Both the position numbers and the translations under genes were made by a program. This document shows, piece by piece, positions 1 to 11,218 of a stretch of DNA of 64,000 bases (position 1 is the first letter of the stretch; each line of letters begins with the position of its first letter). Origin of the DNA: Crossaster papposus (Eukaryota > Echinodermata > Asteroidea > Velatida > Solasteridae); NCBI GenBank assembly GCA_037893245.1, contig JBAIAA010000008.1:3125001-3189000 (forward strand), read 5' to 3'. The notes below the pieces were generated by a model. That model did not search any database and was not told where the DNA came from. It saw only the letters and a program-made list of their open reading frames with translations.

Positions 1-2513
<2,513 letters not shown>

Positions 2514-2632
2514 ATAACGCCAAAGCGATTTGTAGAGAGACTACAAAGCCATACATAAAGAGTGTATCGCAAGAATTTACAGCTTAAAATCGGATTCCAG
2601 ACAGAAGACAAAAGCCTTCTGTTACTATTTAG

Positions 2633-2749
2633 CTTGACAGCCATAGAACATTGGAACCACCTGATCCCATCCCGAACTCAGCAGTGAAACGATGTATCGC
2701 CGATGGTAGTGTGGGGTTTCCCCATGTGAGAGTAGGTCACTGTCAAGCA
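2633..2749 (+). rRNA. rrf: 5S ribosomal RNA
   Basis: About 117 nt, beginning CTTGACAGCC and ending TGTCAAGC, so the 5' and 3' ends pair as helix I. It carries the conserved CCATCCCGAACTCAG core and a GAAACG segment. It lies about 120 nt after the 23S end in the normal rrn order, and a terminator follows directly. No tRNA was recognised in the 23S-5S spacer. Confidence 0.95.
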
Positions 2750-2756
2750 CCTATTA

Positions 2757-2790
2757 AAAAACCCTGATAGCTCACGCTGTCAGGGTTTTT
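2757..2790 (+). terminator. rho-independent terminator of the rrn operon
   Basis: AAACCCTGA and TCAGGGTTT pair around a short loop and are followed by a run of T. Placed just after 5S rRNA, this is the expected operon terminator. Confidence 0.85.
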
Positions 2791-2853
2791 GCTATAGGGA
2801 GAAAAAACTTTCCCTATCTGTTTGCGGGTTATTTGGTACGCTTGTTAATGATA

Positions 2854-2946
2854 ATATAACTCACGTGAGTTAATTGCCGCTTAATAATGGGATATTACTC
2901 GTTTGAGTTTTTTGCGCCGTAATATCCAATATTACTCGGTTGAGTT
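2854..2946. promoter_or_regulatory. three phased copies of an operator-like motif upstream of the KAP NTPase gene
   Basis: Three 18-bp copies are visible: ATATAACTCACGTGAGTT (2854-2871), ATATTACTCGTTTGAGTT (2892-2909) and ATATTACTCGGTTGAGTT (2929-2946). The shared core is ACTC-N3-TGAGTT, an inverted repeat. Inside the first copy AACTCACGTGAGTT is a perfect 14-bp palindrome. Start-to-start spacing is 38 and 37 bp, about 3.5 helical turns. They end 34 bp before the start codon of the KAP gene. They look like binding sites for a dimeric repressor or activator. No regulator gene is present nearby, so the protein is unknown. Confidence 0.65.
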
Positions 2947-3673
2947 CTAATAGCTGTTAGATTCTCCTCAGGGACCTCATATGGAATCAAAAGATTTACA
3001 CGGATTTGCTTCTGATAGACCAATGACAAAAGTGGAAGATGACTTGTTAGGTCGTTCAGGCTTTTCCACCGACTTGGCAGATGCGATGGCAAGTTGGCAT
3101 GGAAACGATAGCTTGGTAGTAGCCTTACATGGTGACTGGGGATCAGGAAAATCTTCAATTAAAAATATGGCTCTATCTCGGCTAGAGGCAATTACCGAAG
3201 ACAAACCGGATATCATTCAGTTTTCTCCATGGGAGTGGGCTGCGCAAGAAAAAATAACCGCTTCCTTTTTTCAATAAATATCAAAATCAATAGGTCGCAA
3301 AGATAAAAGCAAATCAGGGAAAAAATTAGCGGCCACCCTTAAAAAGTATGGTCGTTATCTAAATACGGGTGAGACGGTAGTCTCAGGTCTTTCTAGGGCT
3401 CTTCCTACACTATTCATTCTTGCAACGCTTGTTGGAGTTGGCGGAAACTTTTCCAACGAAGCTTGGGTCAACAACGCTAGCACCTTTATGCTACTTGTTT
3501 TAGGTGGTTGGGCTGCAACATTGAAGTGGAGGAAAGGTTTTCTTGAGAAGTTAAGTGGTAATGTTGAGGCAACTGCAAAGGAAAAAGAACAGAGTTTGAG
3601 CGATATAAGGCAGGAGTTAACAGCTTTGTTGCTAAAGCGAAAAGGCCCCTTGATCGTAGTAATGGATGACTTA

Positions 3674-4974
3674 GGAAAGCAGCAATTAAGAAGTTACCAG
3701 TTTTGGAACGATCATAACGTTCCATTTTTTCAGCTCTGGGTTACGCAGAATATAAGGATTAATTTTTGCTAACCCAGATTTACAGAGCTTTACACCCTTT
3801 TCATAGGTTCTATCCAATAGTGCAACAATAGGACTGATGCATCTCCACGTCATGCTTTTTGTCCACTCAATAACCGCTGTTGCTGTATTCAATAAAGCTC
3901 CACCCCAGTGATCCTCCAGAAATGCCCAAGACCTTTCAATGGGATTGTACTTGCTGTGATAAGGAGGGTAGTAAACAAGGTGAATTTTTAACCCTGTTGC
4001 CTGAGCAAACATGACCATTCTGAAAAGAAACTGGGTTCTATGGCTGTTGTTTTCTGGGCCGTTGTCCGCGTAGATAACCAGCTCATCTATATGCTGATAG
4101 CTTTCTTTAATGCCCGACCACCACTGCTCCAGAGCATCACAGATAAAGTCACTGGTTTTATAAGAGACCCCGTAAAATACGCTGAGTTGGTCATTGTCCA
4201 GATTCAGAATACCAAAAGGAATCATTTTGTCTTTTTTCGCCATATCATGATCCAGCGCCTTGACGGCTGAGGAACCTCTATCTTTTCCACCCCGAGAAAA
4301 ATCTCCGAGATTGACCGTTGCTTTGCAGTCTATGCTGAGTTGTAAGACATTTTTTCTTTGGTCGGCCTCTTCCCTGACTCTGCGGATATTGGCAAAGATG
4401 GCATCGGTTTCCGGAATTTTTTTTCAGGCTTTGTTTTTTCAACCTTACGCAGCTTGTATCCCAAACGATTCAAGATATTATTGATAGTGCGCACTTGAGG
4501 AAGGGAATCGTTATCCCAGTTTTTTTCTTCTATCAGTTTCTGCCGTACACTTTTTGCTGTCACCCGTGTATAGGCAAACGTATTGCGTAGCTGAGGGTCT
4601 GCCTGACTTTCCGGTTCTACAAGGCAGCGAATATCCTCTGCCAATTGTGGCGAGACATCTTCACTCTTTCGCTGCCCGGATGAAGCATAGTTTCCGTAAC
4701 AGATCATCCCTGTGCATTTTTCATGCATACCCAGTTCTACGGTATGACGACCAAAACCAAACTCAGTTTCAGTGAGACGGGGGCTGCCATAGCAGAGTGT
4801 TTCAGCCACCTCAGCCACAAACAACCTGCGATCATGGCCTTTCAGTTTCTTTGCGGCGAGCTTAAGAAGACTCTTACATTCTGGGGCAACATCAATTGTG
4901 GTATTCATAGCGGCAAAGGCGAAAGGGAAGAAAGACTCACCATACTCCGGTAAACTTCTCTATGCCACTCCCCT
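3674..4974 (-). mobile_element. ISAzo13-like element, complete copy 1 (1301 bp, TA duplication)
   Basis: Bounded by TA at 3672-3673 and 4975-4976. Termini read AGGGGAGTGG at the transposase 5' side and GGGAAGCAGC-like (here GGAAAGCAGC) at the other. It sits inside the KAP gene, and removing it restores the Walker B frame. The same length (1301 bp) is found for the copy at 39452-40752, which supports these borders. Confidence 0.85.
3686..4908 (-). CDS. ISAzo13-like transposase, needs -1 frameshift at an A8 run
   Basis: DDE transposase of the ISAzo13 group (Rhodopirellula-transposase domain type). The first frame runs from ATG at 4908. After codon Lys of the PEKK segment it meets a run of eight A (T run 4417-4424 on this strand). 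Continuing in the same frame gives a dead end at 4330. Shifting -1 at the A run opens the frame without a stop to 3686, about 407 aa in all. The catalytic segments lie only in the shifted part: LSIDCKATVNLGDF (first D), YADNGPENNS (second D) and NPIERSWAFLE (E). Every copy in the window that retains this region keeps the A8 run, so a programmed or slippage-based shift is more likely than chance decay. This copy has no other visible damage. Confidence 0.75.
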
Positions 4975-5089
4975 TAGATAGGCTGATATCTTCTCAGTTA
5001 AGGATGGTTTTTCAGCTTATAAAAGCAAATTTAGAATTCCCGAATGTAGTGTTCCTTCTTCTATTTCAACGAGATCTAGTAGAAGATAA

Positions 5090-5349
5090 TAGAACTTACG
5101 CATTGACAGACATCCAAAAAAATTGCTAGATCAGCAAAAAAACAGTGGATGTCGTCGTGCGTAGAAAAATAACAAAACCAACAACAGCCAAGTGCGACCT
5201 CCCGAAGTATACGGGGTTTCTACTCTGTGAACCCAAATCAGCCACCTGTACCCGTCTTAGCGAATTGAGTGATATATCGCATGACAGTGTTAACCGCTTT
5301 CTCCAACGTGAAAACTTTGCTCCTGAAGATCTTTTTCTAGAAGCGTCAG
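5090..5349 (+). mobile_element. IS701/IS4-like element, 5' fragment
   Basis: Starts with the terminal sequence TAGAACTTACGCATTGACAG inside the KAP reading frame and carries the first part of the transposase (GTG start, DVVVRRK..., ending ...LFLEAS). It stops at 5349, where the IS5 copy begins. The right end with the expected GATAA duplication is nowhere in the window, so the remainder was deleted together with the KAP 3' end. Confidence 0.8.
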
Positions 5350-6451
5350 GGCGTTGTTGAATAAATAAAGCTCAGCCTGATCGAGCCTGTATCCAGGCCT
5401 TTTTCAGCTAGCTTTAACTGATATCGGCATCCCTAAACCGGTCATCCTGTTCAACACGCGAACGGAAACCTCTGCCTCCGTTTTTTGCTGAGGTAGTTCA
5501 CGTGCTTTCATCTTTGAGCCGATAATGGTTTTATAGCGAAGCATAGCCAATTCAACCAAGGCTCTCAGGCCGTATCCGGTTAGCCCTTGCCACGCCATGC
5601 GACCTCGCTCTTTTATGAGGGCTACTGCCTCGTTTCGTGTATTGTGCTGACTACTGTCAGGCACAGCATTTTTAGGTGGTGGAATCACGATTTTAGCAGC
5701 AGCTTGCTTCTGTTTAATTTGCTGATAAACCTTGTCGCTATCATAGGCTCCATCGGCCATGAAAACCTCAAATCCATCAACTTGATCCAGCAGATTAGGC
5801 AAAACTGAAGTATCACCTATCTCTTTTCCGGTAAGGTCACTTGCAACGACATGATGATTTTCATCGATGGCTAAATGCAGTTTTCGCCAAGTACGTTTAG
5901 GCTTCGTACCGTGTTTTTCCTGATTCCATTCATCCTTGCCATAAACCTTCAATCCTGTGCTATCTACCAGAAAGTGAGAACCAGGCTCACAGGTATCGAT
6001 GCGCTTTTGCAATGATCAATTGATGCTTCGCTTACTGAGAGTGCTGTAATCAGGGACTTTAAGCTGTAACCCCATGAGCTTAACCAGAGATCTAGCAAAA
6101 CCTTCAGTCTGCCTTAGCGGTAAGCTAAAAACCTGCCTGAGCATAAGGCAGGTCTCAATCGCCAGATCCGAGTATTGTGTCGGCGCACCTCGTTTTTGGA
6201 TGGGCGCTGGCGTCCAGATAGTGATAGCTGCATCCGTAAACCAGACGGTAATATCACCTCTTTTTCGCAGTGCGTTATTATAATCAGACCAATTCGTCAC
6301 TTTATAAGTCGATTTTTTGATCTTATGGCGACGAGCTTCGTTGTGTTTGTAAGGCATAGCGAGATGATGTCTGCAAAAAAAGGACATTAGGATACGAACC
6401 TTAGCCACTTATCGTCAATCAGGGCTATCCGGTGATTTATTCAACAACGCC
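5350..6451 (-). mobile_element. IS5/IS903-group element (1102 bp) without matching flanks
   Basis: Ends are GGCGTTGTTGAATAAAT on both sides, like IS903 terminal repeats. Length equals the other complete copies (1102 bp). The 9-bp flanks are AAGCGTCAG and TGTCAGAAG, which do not match. So one side was replaced, probably by an adjacent deletion or by recombination between IS5 copies. Confidence 0.85.
5404..6408 (-). pseudogene. IS5 family transposase, nonsense mutation
   Basis: Same 334-codon frame as the intact copies at 37327-38331, 46037-47041 and 53141-54145. Here the Leu codon TTA after SIN has become TGA (6016-6018), splitting the frame into 6408-6016 and 6012-5404. The second piece keeps the catalytic-looking LVDSTGLKVYG and MADGAYDSDK segments and the C-terminal VELAMLRYK. 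The copy is therefore probably inactive on its own but could be mobilised in trans. Confidence 0.85.
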
Positions 6452-6623
6452 TGTCAGAAGAGACTTTCATATACCCCAAATAATTGATCAATTTTTTTTC
6501 GATGTAAATCCTCCGTAATATACAGCCACTGTCATTCAAAAAAGGTTAAGAGTGCATAATAATCACGAATACAGATCAATATCTAGGTAAATCCACTAGA
6601 AATTAAAATTTTACAGTAACCAT
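6452..6623. other. AT-rich stretch with no recognisable gene
   Basis: Between the IS5 right end and the start of the next open frame I see no coding frame, RNA gene or repeat. It may hold the promoter of the remnant gene that follows, or residual intergenic DNA left by a deletion. Confidence 0.4.
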
Positions 6624-7758
6624 TGATGCGTAAGCCCTGGCATACCTGCTACCCCTAACTATACGAATGTGCTCCATCTAATTGATTCTGCCGACCAAGT
6701 AATCAATGCTTTTCATAAGGACATGCAAGAGAAAATAATGCCCATGCATACAGCTCTTGAACAGTCCATAAGAACAAAACTATCAGATAATCAATTTATT
6801 GGGTTTACGCGATTCTCAGACTTGGATGAAAAAGGTCTTGATTTGCTGAAGACTAATAGAAAGACATTTTTAGAACTTACGCATTGACAGACATCCAAAA
6901 AAATTGCTAGATCAGCAAAAAAACAGTGGATGTCGTCGTGCGTAGAAAAATAACAAAACCAACAACAGCCAAGTGCGACCTCCCGAAGTATACGGGGTTT
7001 CTACTCTGTGAACCCAAATCAGCCACCTGTACCCGTCTTAGGGAAGTAGCAATTAAGAAGTTACCAGTTTTGGAACGATCATAACGTTCCATTTTTTCAG
7101 CTCTGGGTTACGCATAATATAAGGATTAATTTTTGCTAACCCAGATTTACAGAGCTTTACACCCTTTTCATAGGTTCTATCCAATAGTGCAACAATAGGA
7201 CTGATGCATCTCCACGTCATGCTTTTTGTCCACTCAATAACCGCTGTTGCTGTATTCAATAAAGCTCCACCCCAGTGATCCTCCAGAAATGCCCAAGACC
7301 TTTCAATGGGATTGTACTTGCTGTGATAAGGAGGGTAGTAAACAAGGTGAATTTTTAACCCTGTTGCCTGAGCAAACATGACCATTCTGAAAAGAAACTG
7401 GATTCTATGGCTGTTGTTTTCTGGGCCGTTGTCCGCGTAGATAACCAGCTCATCTATATGTGAGTTGGTCATTGTCCAGATTCAGAATACCAAAAGGAAT
7501 CATTTTGTCTTTTTTCGCCATATCATGATTCAGCGCCTTGACGGCTGAGGAACCTCTATCTTTTCCACCCCGAGAAAAATCTCCGAGATTGACCGTTGCT
7601 TTGCAGTCGATGCTGAGTTGTAAGACATTTTTTCTTTGGTCGGCCTCTTCCCTGACTCTGCGGATATTGGCAAAGATGGCATCGGTTTCCGGAATTTTTT
7701 TTCAGGCTTTGTTTTTTCAACCTTACGCAGCTTGTATCCCAAACGATTCAAGATATTA

Positions 7759-9432
7759 CCTAAATCCTGCAAAGGATCTCGAAATAACTGTTGCAATATC
7801 CTATGAATAAAGGGATTAAGTGATGCTTTGGTTTCAATAAAGCATCACTTTTCCCATGAGCAAAAAAAACAAGTCAAAAGCACGTTTGAAACAGCGGAAG
7901 GTACGTTTCATCCAAGCTAAAAAGCCGCTCACCAGTCAGGCTGGACTGATCCCTGCGTTTCGCTTCCTGAATCGGATGGGGCTGTCCGGCTTACTAAACA
8001 AACGGATTAATATTCAACGAGGCTCTAATGCCACTTTCCAACTGTCAGATGTCATTCTGATGGTAACCACCGGCATTCTGGCAGGTGCCAGAAGTCTGAT
8101 GAAAGTGTGCACGGTCTGGCAGGATAGCACTCTTCGAGAATGTACCCAATTTCAACGAATCCCTTGTGACAGTCAATTTGGACGCATTTTAAAGCTGTTT
8201 AGTTTTGCCAGCGTCGTTGAACTGGAAACCGCTGTCCACGAAATGAGGGGCAGGGTTTGGAAACAGGCGTTGCGCTCAGGAACATCTACCATTTATGCAC
8301 GTAAACAGATCACCATTGACCTCGATTCTACGGTAAAAACCTGTTTCGGTTTTCAGGAAGGCGCCAAGAAAGGCTTTAATGAGAAAAAAAGAGGGGCTCT
8401 TTCGTACCACCCGCAATTGGCCTTTTGCGCTCAAACTAAAGAAGTATTGCAAGGCTGGTTACGAAGTGGCGATGCCTACACCGCCAATGGCGCCATAGAG
8501 TTTATGAAGCAACTGCTGATCACCCTGCCTTCTCATATGAAGATTTTTTTCAGGGCTGACAGTGGCTACTTTGGTGGCCCACTACTGACTTATTTGGATG
8601 ATCTGGGGCATCGTTATCTCATCAAGGTGAAATTGAAGCATCTGCACAAACTGTTAATCCCGCAAGACTGGCAGCCTGTCATAAATCAGCCAGGTTGGGA
8701 GCAGTGTGAGTTTCAACACCGCTGTGGTAGCTGGGACCGGAATCGCTGCTTCGTGGCTGTGCGACAAAGAAAGCCAGGGAAGCCCGAAAATATGCAGGGC
8801 GAACTGTTAAATCCGCAGCCAGAGTACGACTACTTCTGTTACGTGACGACTGAGTTGTTGAGTCCGTGGGAGATCCATAAAGCGTACGGTAAGCGGGCTA
8901 CCTGTGAAACTTGGATTGAAGAGTGCAAAAATCAGATGACCCTTGGACAGATCAAAACCGATCATTTCATGGCAAACAGTGCGCTTATGCAATGTGCAAT
9001 ACTGGCCTACAATACGACACGCTGGATGGCTCTGGTCAGTGGAAATCGTCAGCTGATGCAGTGGGAGCCGGAAAGCATTCGCTGCTATATGATACGGGTT
9101 GCTGGAAAATTGTTAACATGTAGCAGACAGTTGACCGTTGCCAGTAACAAAGAGCATCTCTACCAGACGGAGTGGGATGCTTGGCTGGCAGTGGGTGACT
9201 GTTTGTAAATAGCCGTACAACGGATGGTTAGAAAAAACATTCTGCTGATGCGGAAGGTGTTGTTACGCTCTGATATTAGGAATAGGAGTAAGATGAATAA
9301 AAATACGATGGTTCGAGCGATGAAAATCCACTGAAAAGGCCAGTATTTTCTCGACAGCAGGATAATCGGAGTCAGGAGGATTTGATCAATGCGTATGTTT
9401 GGCCTGTTGGAGTTTGTATTGCAGGATTTAGG
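7759..9432 (+). mobile_element. IS1380 family element, variant A, complete (1674 bp)
   Basis: Ends CCTAAATCCTGCA and TGCAGGATTTAGG. Flanked by TATTA at 7754-7758 and 9433-9437. Terminal CCTA... ends and 5-bp duplications fit the IS1380 family, whose best-known member is ISEcp1. It is the third layer of a nest: unknown gene, IS701-like, ISAzo13-like, IS1380. Confidence 0.9.
7856..9208 (+). CDS. IS1380 family transposase, variant A
   Basis: 450 aa, complete. Basic N terminus (SKKNKSKARLKQRK), then a DDE core: ITIDLDSTVKTCFG near residue 155, IFFRADSGYFGG near 230, and ATCETWIEECKNQM near 345 supplying the Glu. Cuts and pastes its own element, acting on the CCTAAATCC ends. ATG at 7856 is chosen because the same start is kept in every copy. 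This copy differs from the one at 61390 by a few residues (for example KLKH versus KLKN, and LMQWEP versus LMKWEP). No stop or frameshift is seen, so it may be active. Confidence 0.9.
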   Translation: MSKKNKSKARLKQRKVRFIQAKKPLTSQAGLIPAFRFLNRMGLSGLLNKRINIQRGSNATFQLSDVILMVTTGILAGARSLMKVCTVWQDSTLRECTQFQRIPCDSQFGRILKLFSFASVVELETAVHEMRGRVWKQALRSGTSTIYARKQITIDLDSTVKTCFGFQEGAKKGFNEKKRGALSYHPQLAFCAQTKEVLQGWLRSGDAYTANGAIEFMKQLLITLPSHMKIFFRADSGYFGGPLLTYLDDLGHRYLIKVKLKHLHKLLIPQDWQPVINQPGWEQCEFQHRCGSWDRNRCFVAVRQRKPGKPENMQGELLNPQPEYDYFCYVTTELLSPWEIHKAYGKRATCETWIEECKNQMTLGQIKTDHFMANSALMQCAILAYNTTRWMALVSGNRQLMQWEPESIRCYMIRVAGKLLTCSRQLTVASNKEHLYQTEWDAWLAVGDCL

Positions 9433-11218
9433 TATTATTGATAGTGCGCACTTGAGGAAGGGAATCGTTATCCCAGTCTTTTTCTTCTATCAGTTTCTGC
9501 CGTACACTTTTTGCTGTCACCCGTGTATAGGCAAACGTATTGCGTAGCTGAGGGTCTGCCTGACTTTCCGGTTCTACAAGGCAGCGAATATCCTCTGCCA
9601 ATTGTGGCGAGACATCTTCACTCTTTCGCTTCCCGGATGAAGCATAGTTTCCGTAACAGATCATCCCTGTGCATTTTTCATGCATACCCAGTTCTACGGT
9701 ATGACGACCAAAACCAAACTCAGTTTTAGTGAGACGGGGGCTGCCATAGCAGAGTGTTTCAGCCACCTCAGCCACAAACAACCTGCGATCATGGCCTTTC
9801 AGTTTCTTTGCGGCGAGCTTAAGAAGACTCTTACATTCTGGAGCAACATCAATTGTGGTATTCATAGCGGCAAAGGCGAAAGGGAAGAAAGACTCACCAT
9901 ACTCCGGTAAACTTCTCTATGCCACTCCCCTTAGCGAATTGAGTGATATATCGCATGACAGTGTTAACCGCTTTCTCCAACGTGAAAACTTTGCTCCTGA
10001 AGATCTTTTTCTAGAAGCGTCAGCAAGGCTTATTCTTGAAGGTGGGACGCTATCGGTTGATGATACGGTGCTGGATAAACCTTATACCCATTACACGGCT
10101 TTAGTCGGTCATTACTACTCAGGAAAGCACCACAAAACCGTCAAGGGTATTAATCTCATCACGCTTTATTACACGGACATCAAAGGCTACAACTTGCCCG
10201 TTAATTTCCGTATTTACAATCCAGCCGATGGCAAAACTAAAAATGACTACTTTGTCGATATGCTGAAAGAAGTACTGGCATGGGGACTCGAACCTGCATG
10301 TGTTACCGGTGACTCTTGGTATAGCAGTATTGGAAACCTCAAAGCTGTGAAAAACAATGGTTTGGGTTTTATGTTCGCTGTTAAAAGCAACCGTACTGTC
10401 TCTGTGCAAAAGGGTAACTACCAACAGGTGCAGAGCCTGGAGATTCCCGAAGAAGGAAAAACTGTATGGCTACGTAACTTTGGTCATGTACGACTCTACC
10501 GGACGCGACTCAAAAACGAGCTGCGCCATTACGTTGTTTACACTCCTCATGTCGGAGCAGATCTATCTCCACGATCTGATTTTGATCAGCTGCACCAACA
10601 TCATTGGGCGATCGAAGAGTATCACCGGGCATTAAAGCAACTCTGCAACATCGAGCGTTTTCAGGTGAGAGGGGAGCGACAGGTCCGGAATCATATTTGT
10701 GCGGCTATCTTTGGCTATACCTGTCTTCAGGCGATGAAAGTATCAGGGTCACTCAGAAGCGTCTATAGCGTCAGGAAAGACGCCCTCAAAGAAGCTACCT
10801 GGGATTTCATAAAAAGCTTCTCCGAGGGGAAGGAATGGTTGAGGCCATTTTTTGCCGGACCTGTCAATGCGTAAGTTCTAATTTTGTAATCTCGTAAAAA
10901 ATAAAGGCCAAGAAGACTATACATACAACTGGCCTTGCGATCAGAGGTTTCAGCTTGAATAGAAAATCTATCAACGCTTCTTCAACACCAGCCAGTTAGC
11001 AACAATTCACATAACATATAGTGCTCTGCCTTCTCAGGGTGAGTATCATTATTGTCGGCTCATATTTTCTCCATTGATCTGTAAAAATAGCCGGGGAGGG
11101 ATTACTGTTTATTGGCACGAGTATACCGCCGAATTAGAGACTCAAGAACTTTTTGAAACCCTCATACTTGAAGTTGTCGAAAAAACCGGCTCATTTATGG
11201 ATGACGTTTTTGCTGGTA

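Larger units (their letters stand above)
2981..5089 (+). pseudogene. KAP family P-loop NTPase, broken (nonsense codon, two IS insertions, 3' end lost)
   Basis: ATG at 2981 follows a good Shine-Dalgarno (CAGGGA, 7 nt before). Seen: Walker A GDWGSGKSS near residues 50-58, the KAP-like FSPWEW segment near 82-87, two hydrophobic helices around residues 130-185, then Walker B PLIVVMDDL. This order (membrane segments between Walker A and B) is typical of KAP NTPases, the group that includes the plasmid-encoded phage-exclusion protein PifA. Codon 99 is TAA, but the frame stays open for another 132 codons. An ISAzo13 element then splits the Asp-Asp-Leu of Walker B. Removing it with one TA joins 3673 to 4977 in frame and gives DDLDRL, then about 38 more codons up to an IS701-like end at 5090. 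The rest of the gene is gone. A defence or signalling role is inference only. Confidence 0.8.
7041..9931 (-). mobile_element. ISAzo13-like element, copy 2, deleted internally and carrying IS1380-A
   Basis: Inserted at TA inside the IS701-like element. Its own sequence is split at 7758/9438 by IS1380-A (TATTA duplication). Compared with the 1301-bp copies it lacks about 89 bp near 7460, where CATCTATATG joins directly to TGAGTTGGTC. The deletion removes the region between the first and second catalytic Asp, so this copy is dead. The A8 run is retained (7695-7702). Confidence 0.85.
6871..10880 (+). mobile_element. IS701/IS4-like element carrying a nested ISAzo13-like element
   Basis: Ends TAGAACTTACGC (6871) and GCGTAAGTTCTA (10880), flanked by the direct repeat ATTTT (6866-6870 and 10881-10885). 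The element is cut at a TA (7039-7040 / 9932-9933) by ISAzo13, after the codons for TRL. Right of the insert the transposase frame continues to 10874 with SVDDTVLDK, VTGDSWYSS and WAIEEYHRALKQ. The open frame that begins at 9855 is a chimera of ISAzo13 end and IS701 sequence. Confidence 0.85.

Noticed and set aside
2854-2946. Iterons of a replication origin
   Set aside because: Only three copies, no AT-rich unwinding region or DnaA boxes, and placement right at a gene start; an operator array is simpler.
9855-10874. A 339-codon frame that could be taken as a novel transposase variant
   Set aside because: Its first 27 codons are the reverse of an ISAzo13 end fused by insertion to the IS701-like transposase. 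It is a junction product, not an independent gene.
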